Shown here: positions 15,089-19,735 of the stretch, piece by piece | Position numbering within the stretch: position 1 is the stretch's first letter | How the letters are laid out: the number at the start of each line of letters is the position of its first letter | From: an uncultured delta proteobacterium | GTDB lineage: Bacteria > Myxococcota_A > Bradymonadia > REDH01 | Direction of reading: 5' to 3' | Assembly: GCA_903912275.1 (NCBI GenBank) | Contig: CAIWGR010000006.1 | Span: 1 to 19,735 of the forward strand | Length of the DNA stretch: 19,735 nt | Program-made: the position numbers and the translations under genes | The notes under the pieces: model-generated | The model's database searches: none | What the model saw: only the letters and a program-made list of their open reading frames with translations | Told to the model about the DNA's origin: nothing

Positions 15089-15586
15089 CTAGGGCCAGAA
15101 GCGGTCGACCAGGAAGAGCGTGATCATGGTGATGGCGATGGCATATTTTGCAGCGCCTGCGAGGACCATGCCGACAAGCGCGCCCATCCCGGCGCGTACA
15201 GCCTGCTTGGGGTCGCGGTTGCTCACATACTCGCCAAGGATGGCGCCTAGCAGCGGCGCGATCAGGACCAGCCAGATCTGGCCCGTGACGAGGGCAATCA
15301 CCGAGCCGATAACGGCACCTGCTACGCCTGCTCGGGTCGCCCCGAAGCGCGCCGCACCCAAGGCTGTCGCAGCGAAGTCGGCTACAACGCTCAAGGCCGC
15401 AAGCAGCCCGATGACCGTCAGCATGCCGGCACCGACATGGCTGAATCCGTCTACCCACGCCGCGATCAGCAGCCCGACGAAGACCAGCGGAACCCCTGGC
15501 AGCGCAGGAAGCGCGATGCCGAGGAGGCCGATGACCACAGTCAGACCGGCGATGAGATAGAGCACGACAGATAGGAGCGGACTCAC
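15089..15586 (-). CDS. DUF456 family membrane protein
   Basis: The 165-residue product is very hydrophobic, with about five membrane segments. It shows the DUF456 pattern: GLLGIALPALPGVPLVFVGLL near the N-terminus, a DxxAT-type segment (VVADFAATALGAARFGATRAG), glycine-rich helices (GAVIGSVIALVTGQIW) and GAILGEY before the last helix. Function of the family is unknown. The GTG at 15586 has a weak GGGGG 4 bases ahead (15591-15595) and gives the usual family length. The frame is open to an ATG at 15667, which would add 27 polar residues. It runs against the 13819 gene and diverges from the globin gene. Confidence 0.82.
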   Translation of the reverse strand: MSPLLSVVLYLIAGLTVVIGLLGIALPALPGVPLVFVGLLIAAWVDGFSHVGAGMLTVIGLLAALSVVADFAATALGAARFGATRAGVAGAVIGSVIALVTGQIWLVLIAPLLGAILGEYVSNRDPKQAVRAGMGALVGMVLAGAAKYAIAITMITLFLVDRFWP

Positions 15587-15710
15587 AAGACCCCCGGAGG
15601 ATTTTGCCGCGAAATTCGTTGGTTTTGGCGATGTTCTTACAGTATCAGCAGGGCCCGTATTCCTCAATCAAAAACGGCGCTCCTCCGCAGGCAGCGCTGA
15701 AGGTTGGCAG
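15587..15710. promoter_or_regulatory. Divergent intergenic region, DUF456 and truncated haemoglobin genes
   Basis: This gap of 124 bases is more AT-rich than its surroundings, as expected for facing promoters. Candidate elements such as TTGATT on the minus strand or TTGGTT on the plus strand lack a good -10 at proper spacing. The globin start has GAAGG 7-12 bases upstream (15699-15703). Confidence 0.3.
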
Positions 15711-16109
15711 ATGTCAGAGACCCTCTTCGAAGCGCTGGGAGGCGAGGCGCCCGTCCGGGCGATCTCGAATGCCTTCTACGATGAGATGGAGTTGCGCGAG
15801 CCTGCGCTTGCCCGCCTCCATCCGCCCTTCGACGGGACCATCTCTTCCAAGGCTCGGGCCGATTTCGCAGACTTCCTCGTCTTCTGGACCGGCGGTCCCA
15901 AACAGTATCTCGAGCGGCGTGGTCACCCGCGGCTCGGCATGCGCCATGCCCATCTCCCCATCGATGCCGCGATGCGCGACGCCTGGTTGCGCTGCATGAC
16001 CATCGCCGTGGCGCACTCCATTCCAGCCGGTCCGGGGCCCGAAGCACTCATCGCCCGGATGGCCGACGTCGCCACCTTCCTCCAGAATGTGGGTCCGACC
16101 GATGGATGA
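15711..16109 (+). CDS. Group II truncated haemoglobin
   Basis: A haem-binding globin of the short 2-over-2 fold, likely reacting with O2, NO or peroxide in the cytoplasm; the physiological role varies between species. The 132-residue product has TyrB10 (Y23, in AFYDEM), a GGPKQYLERRGHPRLGMRHA block (61-80) with the proximal His F8 at about 79, and Trp G8 at 92 (DAWLRCM), which marks group II. Length is normal. The ATG at 15711 has GAAGG upstream. It overlaps the ArfB-type gene by 8 bases, so the two are likely co-expressed. NO detoxification is a common role for this group but is not shown here. No regulator binding site could be identified. Confidence 0.9.
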   Translation: MSETLFEALGGEAPVRAISNAFYDEMELREPALARLHPPFDGTISSKARADFADFLVFWTGGPKQYLERRGHPRLGMRHAHLPIDAAMRDAWLRCMTIAVAHSIPAGPGPEALIARMADVATFLQNVGPTDG

Positions 16110-16539
16110 CCTCGAAGTCAAACCGGGCCTTGTGATTCCGGGGTGGGAGCTCTGGTTCACTGCGAGCCGCGCCAGCGGCGCCGGCGGCCAGCATGTCAAC
16201 CGAACCAACTCGCGCGCGACGCTGCACTGGGTCGTCACCACAGCATCGACGCTGAGCGAGAGCGACCGCGCCCGCCTGCTCAAGAAGCTCGCGCCCCGTA
16301 TCAACGATGAGGGTGTCTTGCTCATCAGCGCAGAGGAGCATCGCAGCCAGCTCCGCAATGTGGAGGCGGCCCGCGAGCGGCTCGTGGCGCTCATCGTCGC
16401 CGCGCTCCATCGCGAACGGCCCCGCATCGACACCTCGGTCCCCAAGAGCCAGAAGCGTCGCCGTCTCGCAGACAAGCGGGTCCGCTCGGAGGTCAAGGCC
16501 GCCCGCTCCAAGCCCTCGGGCGGTGACCCCGAGCGCTGA
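16102..16539 (+). CDS. arfB: ArfB-type peptidyl-tRNA hydrolase (YaeJ), ribosome rescue
   Basis: ArfB releases the peptide from tRNA on ribosomes stalled at the 3' end of mRNA without a stop codon. It uses a GGQ loop as in class I release factors. The 145-residue product has GGQ at 28-30 inside SGAGGQHVNR and a basic C-terminal tail (PKSQKRRRLADKRVRSEVKAARSKP region, from about 115) that in E. coli YaeJ enters the mRNA channel. Both parts are needed for activity in the characterised protein. Length matches (E. coli 140). The ATG at 16102 overlaps the globin stop by 8 bases; a start at 16087 is less likely because it extends the overlap and adds a short basic stretch. It is one of the few clearly known functions in this stretch. 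Confidence 0.93.
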   Translation: MDDLEVKPGLVIPGWELWFTASRASGAGGQHVNRTNSRATLHWVVTTASTLSESDRARLLKKLAPRINDEGVLLISAEEHRSQLRNVEAARERLVALIVAALHRERPRIDTSVPKSQKRRRLADKRVRSEVKAARSKPSGGDPER

Positions 16540-16558
16540 TCTCACCGTAGGCCTGCTC

Positions 16559-16564
16559 TATGCT
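16559..16564 (+). promoter_or_regulatory. Possible -10 element upstream of the DprE1-like gene
   Basis: TATGCT matches TATAAT at four of six positions, and CTGATC (16536-16541) lies 17 bases upstream as a weak -35 (three matches). It would place the transcript start near 16570, at the hairpin at 16568-16585. Tentative. Confidence 0.22.
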
Positions 16565-16567
16565 TGC

Positions 16568-16585
16568 GCCAGACCCCCGTCTGGC
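16568..16585 (+). other. Hairpin between arfB and the DprE1-like gene
   Basis: GCCAGAC and GTCTGGC form a perfect 7-base stem with a CCCC loop, about 30 bases after the arfB stop and 47 bases before the next start. There is no T-run after it, so it is not a standard terminator. It may be a transcript 5'-end hairpin, a rho-related or protein-binding site, or chance. Confidence 0.4.
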
Positions 16586-16632
16586 TGCTAGAAGGTCGCT
16601 CCAATCCCTCTGCCATCGCGCGAGTTGCTCCC

Positions 16633-17976
16633 ATGTCTCTTCCCGCTTCGCGTTCTATCTCAGGTTGGGGCCTCTTCGCTCTGCCGGGCAGAGAGCGGCA
16701 GTCGGAGGAGCTCGAAGCGGCCTCCGAAACGGCAGAACTCTCGCGCGGCCTCGGCCGCTCCTACGGCGACTCTTCGCTCCCCGCGACGCCGGAGAGCGAG
16801 CTCCTTTGCACCACGCTCGCCGACCGCATTCTCGGCTTCGATGAGGCGTCGGGCCTGCTCACCGGCGAGGCCGGTCTCGCGCTCCATGAGATCCACCGGC
16901 TCCTCATGCCCCGCGGCTGGTTCGCGCCCGTCACCCCCGGCACCCAGTTCGTCACACTCGGCGGAATGGTGGCCTCCGATATCCACGGCAAGAACCACCA
17001 CAAAGAGGGCTGCTTCGGCGACCATGTGACCCGCCTTCGTATGCGACTGGCAACGGGAGAGGTGGTGACCTGCGGCCCCGATGAGCGAGCCGACCTCTTT
17101 TGGGCCACCGTCGGCGGCATGGGGCTCACCGGCCACATCCTCGAGGTCACCTTCCGCATGGTACGCATCCCGTCGCCCTGGATCTACCAGGAGAGCCGGC
17201 GCGTACCCGACATCGAGTCCTTCATCGCAGGGCTCAAGGAGTCAGGGCCGGACTGGCCGATGACGATGGGTTGGATCGACTGTGTCTCGGGCGGAAGCGC
17301 GCTCGGACGAGGCATCCTCATGCGGGGCCGCTGGGCCGAGCCGTCGGAGGCGCCCGCCCGGTTTCCGGCGATGCCGCCGCGTGTCACCATGCCCTTCTTC
17401 TTCCCCTCGTGGGCGCTGAACCCGCTGTCGGTGCGGGCCTTCAACATCCTCTTCTACTGGAAGCATCTGGCGCGCGAGAAGCGGGGCATCGTCTCTCCTT
17501 GGGGTTTCTTTTATCCGCTCGACGCCATCCATCTCTGGAACCGGATGTATGGCCGGCGCGGCTTTACGCAGTACCAGTGTGTGCTTCCGGAGTCGGCGGG
17601 GCAGGGCGCCGCGCGCCGCTTCCTCGAGCTGCTGGTGAAGCTCGGCGGTGCCTCCTTCCTCTGCGTCATCAAGGACTGCGGCGCAGAAGGGCGCGGCCTG
17701 CTCTCCTTCCCCAAGCCGGGCATCTCCATCGCGCTCGACCTGCCGCTCCGAGACTGGACGCAACGGGCGGTCAACGAGCTCAACGCCTTCGTCATCGAAG
17801 AGGGCGGCCGCATCTATCTGACGAAAGACACGCTCACGCTGCCGGAAGATTTCGCGAAGATGGAGCCGCGGCTCGCTGCCTTCGACGAGGCGCGGCGTCG
17901 GTTCGATCCCGAGCGGCGGCTCCGCTCCCACCAGTCCGAGCGGCTGCTCGACCCCGCAACGAAGGAAGAGGCATGA
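16633..17976 (+). CDS. DprE1-like FAD-dependent oxidase (decaprenylphosphoryl-beta-D-ribose oxidase family)
   Basis: In mycobacteria DprE1 oxidises the 2'-OH of decaprenylphosphoryl-ribose with FAD; DprE2 then reduces the ketone to give the arabinose donor. The 447-residue product (Mtb 461) shows the VAO/PCMH FAD-binding domain with GLGRSYGD (40-46 region), PGT (102-104), DIHGKNHH (116-123) with the conserved His118, and LFWATVGG-x-GLTG (155-167). In the substrate domain, FYPLD and the QYQ segment match, and Lys398 aligns with Mtb Lys418 (31 residues after the Cys387 position in both). Residue 367 aligns with Cys387 and is Ala here. The ATG at 16633 is preferred over TTG 16564. It overlaps the reductase gene by 4 bases (ATGA). 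In this bacterium the polyprenyl sugar need not be ribose; that is open. Confidence 0.92.
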   Translation: MSLPASRSISGWGLFALPGRERQSEELEAASETAELSRGLGRSYGDSSLPATPESELLCTTLADRILGFDEASGLLTGEAGLALHEIHRLLMPRGWFAPVTPGTQFVTLGGMVASDIHGKNHHKEGCFGDHVTRLRMRLATGEVVTCGPDERADLFWATVGGMGLTGHILEVTFRMVRIPSPWIYQESRRVPDIESFIAGLKESGPDWPMTMGWIDCVSGGSALGRGILMRGRWAEPSEAPARFPAMPPRVTMPFFFPSWALNPLSVRAFNILFYWKHLAREKRGIVSPWGFFYPLDAIHLWNRMYGRRGFTQYQCVLPESAGQGAARRFLELLVKLGGASFLCVIKDCGAEGRGLLSFPKPGISIALDLPLRDWTQRAVNELNAFVIEEGGRIYLTKDTLTLPEDFAKMEPRLAAFDEARRRFDPERRLRSHQSERLLDPATKEEA

Positions 17977-18707
17977 AGACGGCAATTCTGGGCGCAAGCA
18001 AGGGCATGGGAAGGGCGCTCGCCCGCGTCCGTGCGGAGCGTGGAGATGACCTCATACTGCTTGGCCGCGACGTCGATGACCTGGAACGCTCTGCCGCCGA
18101 TCTCCGCGTGCGCGGCCGCGGCACGGTTACTGTCATTGCCTGCGACCTAGATACGCCAGACGGCTTCCCCGCCGTCACCGAGGCCCTCTTCGCGGGCGGC
18201 GCCCGCGTCGACAACCTTGTCATCACAGCCGCACATTTTGGCACCCAGGATGAGCTCGAGGCAGACCCCGTTCGCGCGCGCCGGCTCCTCACCGCCAACC
18301 TCGCGAACACCATCGAAATCTGTGAACGGGCCAGAGTGGCGCTGCTCGCCCAAGGCGGTGGAACCCTCTGCGTCTTTTCCTCCGTTGCCGGCGATCGCGG
18401 GCGCAAGCCGGTGGGCATCTACGGGGCCTCCAAGGCCGGGCTCTCGCACTACCTCGAAGCGCTCGACCACAAGTGGCGCGCAGCCGGCCTCATCACCATC
18501 TGCGTCAAGCCAGGGTTCGTGAAGACCGGCATGACGGCCGGTCTCAAGCCACCACCCTTTGCGGGCGAGCCCGACGCGGTGGCCCGTCAGGTGAGCCGCG
18601 CCATCGACCGGGGAACGCCGCTGCTCTACACGCCCCCAATCTGGCAGTTGGTGATGCTGGTCATCCAACACCTGCCTCGGTTCGTGATGCGGCGCATCTC
18701 CTTCTGA
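17973..18707 (+). CDS. DprE2-like short-chain dehydrogenase/reductase, partner of the DprE1-like oxidase
   Basis: Member of the SDR superfamily using NAD(P)H. The 244-residue product (Mtb DprE2 254) has the nucleotide-binding glycine motif GASKGMG (7-13), the strand-end NLVITAA (81-87), catalytic Ser near 136-137 (FSSVAG) and YGASK with Tyr150 and Lys154. After these comes VKPGFVKTGMT (178-188), the usual SDR substrate-loop PG motif. A hydrophobic segment near the C-terminus (WQLVMLVIQHLPRFVM, 224-239) may touch the membrane, as suits a lipid-linked substrate. The ATG at 17973 overlaps the DprE1-like TGA as ATGA, so the two are co-translated, supporting a shared reaction. Epimerisation of a polyprenyl-phospho-sugar is inferred from the pairing; the exact sugar is not known. 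Confidence 0.88.
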   Translation: MKTAILGASKGMGRALARVRAERGDDLILLGRDVDDLERSAADLRVRGRGTVTVIACDLDTPDGFPAVTEALFAGGARVDNLVITAAHFGTQDELEADPVRARRLLTANLANTIEICERARVALLAQGGGTLCVFSSVAGDRGRKPVGIYGASKAGLSHYLEALDHKWRAAGLITICVKPGFVKTGMTAGLKPPPFAGEPDAVARQVSRAIDRGTPLLYTPPIWQLVMLVIQHLPRFVMRRISF

Positions 18708-18767
18708 TTGCCTCGGCGGTTCGGCTGTGACAATCTGGCAGGCCGCTCCGTCTGAATCTGGCTGCTC

Positions 18768-19735
18768 ATGACATCTCACGCCCCCGCAGAACCCATGCGC
18801 CGCGTCTTCCGCATGCCGGAGGATCTCGCCAACCAGATCGCCGCCGGCGAGGTGGTCGAGCGCCCTGCGAGCGCGCTCAAGGAGCTCATCGAGAACGCCA
18901 TCGATGCCGGCGCTACCCACATCAAGGTCGACCTCGAAGAGGGTGGTCTCAGGCTCCTCCGCGTGACCGACGATGGCAGCGGCATGAGCGAGGCCGATGC
19001 GGTCGCCGCCATGGAGCGTCACGCCACCTCGAAGCTTCGTTCGGCCGATGACCTCTTCCGCATCTCGACGCTTGGATTCCGCGGCGAGGCGCTGCCCTCC
19101 ATCGCCTCCGTCAGCCGCTTCGAGATGGTCACGAAACTTCACGGTGCGCTCGAAGGCATCCGCCTCCGCGTAGAGGGTGGCGGACAGCCCGTGGTCGAGC
19201 CTGCAGGTTGCCCCGCCGGCACCCAGATGACCATCCGCGACCTCTTCTTCAACACACCCGCGCGGCTGAAGTTCCTCAAGACGCGCGGCACCGAGGTCAA
19301 GCACTGCATCGAGGCTGTACAGCACCTCGCGCTTGCCCGGCCCGAGGTGGGCTTCACCGTCGTCAGCGAGGGGCGCACGGTGCTCGACTGGCCCGCTGTG
19401 GCCGACCGTGCAGGTCGCATCTTCTCCTACTTCGGCCGCCCGGACTCCGATCAGATTCACCCCACCGAGGTGGCCGTGCTCGGCCCCGTTTCGGCCTCAG
19501 GATTCATCGGAGAGCCGGGCCTCTCTCGGCGCACCTCGGCGCAGGTCATCACCTTCGTCAACGGACGCTACGTGCGCGACCGGCTGCTCGCCTCCGCCGT
19601 GCGTGTGGCCTACCAGCACCTCGTCGATCGCGCGCGCTACCCCGTCTCGGTGCTCTACCTCGAACTGCCGCACGACGCTGTCGATGTGAACGTGCACCCG
19701 ATGAAGACGGAGGTTCGTTTTCACCAGCCAGACGA
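18768..19735 (+). CDS. mutL: DNA mismatch repair protein MutL, N-terminal part (cut by window edge)
   Basis: MutL couples mismatch recognition by MutS to downstream nicking and excision. The frame is open from the ATG at 18768 to the window end (322 complete codons seen). The GHKL ATPase domain is complete in its motifs: LANQIAAGEVVERPAS (20-35), motif I with Glu39 and Asn43 (ELIENAIDAGA), motif II DDGSGM (68-73), motif III ATSKL (86-90) and LGFRGEAL (102-109), then the FFNTPAR loop, VNGRYVRD and NVHPMKTEVRF. The last normally reads NVHPAK; Met in place of Ala is a mild change. An ATG at 18795 gives an N-terminus of E. coli length and is equally possible; neither start has a clear ribosome binding site. 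Whether the C-terminal domain has the endonuclease motif lies beyond the window. Confidence 0.94.
   Translation, partial: MTSHAPAEPMRRVFRMPEDLANQIAAGEVVERPASALKELIENAIDAGATHIKVDLEEGGLRLLRVTDDGSGMSEADAVAAMERHATSKLRSADDLFRISTLGFRGEALPSIASVSRFEMVTKLHGALEGIRLRVEGGGQPVVEPAGCPAGTQMTIRDLFFNTPARLKFLKTRGTEVKHCIEAVQHLALARPEVGFTVVSEGRTVLDWPAVADRAGRIFSYFGRPDSDQIHPTEVAVLGPVSASGFIGEPGLSRRTSAQVITFVNGRYVRDRLLASAVRVAYQHLVDRARYPVSVLYLELPHDAVDVNVHPMKTEVRFHQPD

Noticed and set aside
17100..17972. Upstream extension of the DprE2-like frame
   Set aside because: The frame is open upstream but there it is a shifted reading of the DprE1-like gene; the ATG at 17973 starts directly with the SDR nucleotide-binding strand.
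18147..19460. Minus-strand open frame (about 437 codons)
   Set aside because: It is antisense to the DprE2-like and mutL genes, both supported by family motifs.
1..19735. CRISPR arrays, tRNA/rRNA genes, insertion sequences or phage genes
   Set aside because: No regularly spaced direct DNA repeats, cloverleaf-like segments, transposase or integrase motifs were found when reading the window; a dedicated search was not possible.

Overview
The window is GC-rich, densely packed bacterial chromosome. It probably comes from a member of the Myxococcota or a close deltaproteobacterial relative. The best single clue is the minus-strand metalloprotease at 3799-5982, which ends in a MYXO-CTERM-type tail (Cys, Gly/Ser stretch, hydrophobic helix, Arg run). 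A matrixin of this layout, a PEGA/TPR lipoprotein-like or periplasmic protein and very high GC are all usual in that phylum. No phage, transposon, CRISPR array, rRNA or tRNA gene was seen. This assignment rests on protein character, not on a marker-gene phylogeny.

Layout from left to right. A TPR-like helical repeat protein (cut by the left edge) overlaps rsmA/ksgA (16S rRNA dimethyladenosine transferase) by 4 bases. Three minus-strand genes follow, each with a signal peptide and each overlapping the next: a small exported protein, a Cys-rich matrixin metalloprotease and an exported protein of unknown function. They form the most distinctive unit in the window. Divergent from them is a UvrA-family excinuclease ATPase, then a helical protein of unknown function, then lon and yacG, whose stop and start overlap. 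A minus-strand TPR/PEGA protein and a plus-strand membrane protein with helical repeats diverge from a shared 141-base gap. A minus-strand DUF456 membrane protein converges on the latter. A group II truncated haemoglobin overlaps an ArfB-type peptidyl-tRNA hydrolase. The right end carries a clear DprE1/DprE2-like pair (FAD oxidase plus short-chain reductase) with a 4-base overlap, and the N-terminal ATPase part of MutL, cut by the right edge.

Functionally this is mostly housekeeping: rRNA modification (RsmA), DNA repair (UvrA-like, MutL), protein quality control (Lon), gyrase regulation (YacG) and ribosome rescue (ArfB). Interspersed are envelope functions: the secreted metalloprotease operon, the PEGA protein, DUF456 and DprE1/E2. 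Many neighbours overlap by 4-11 bases, which suggests translational coupling.

Nothing here looks like a complete undescribed defence or mobile system. The two places most worth pursuing are the exported three-gene metalloprotease operon, whose catalytic protein seems to carry tandem Cys-rich modules inserted near the start of the protease domain, and the DprE1/DprE2 pair outside Actinobacteria, whose DprE1 has Ala at the position of the drug-reactive mycobacterial Cys387.
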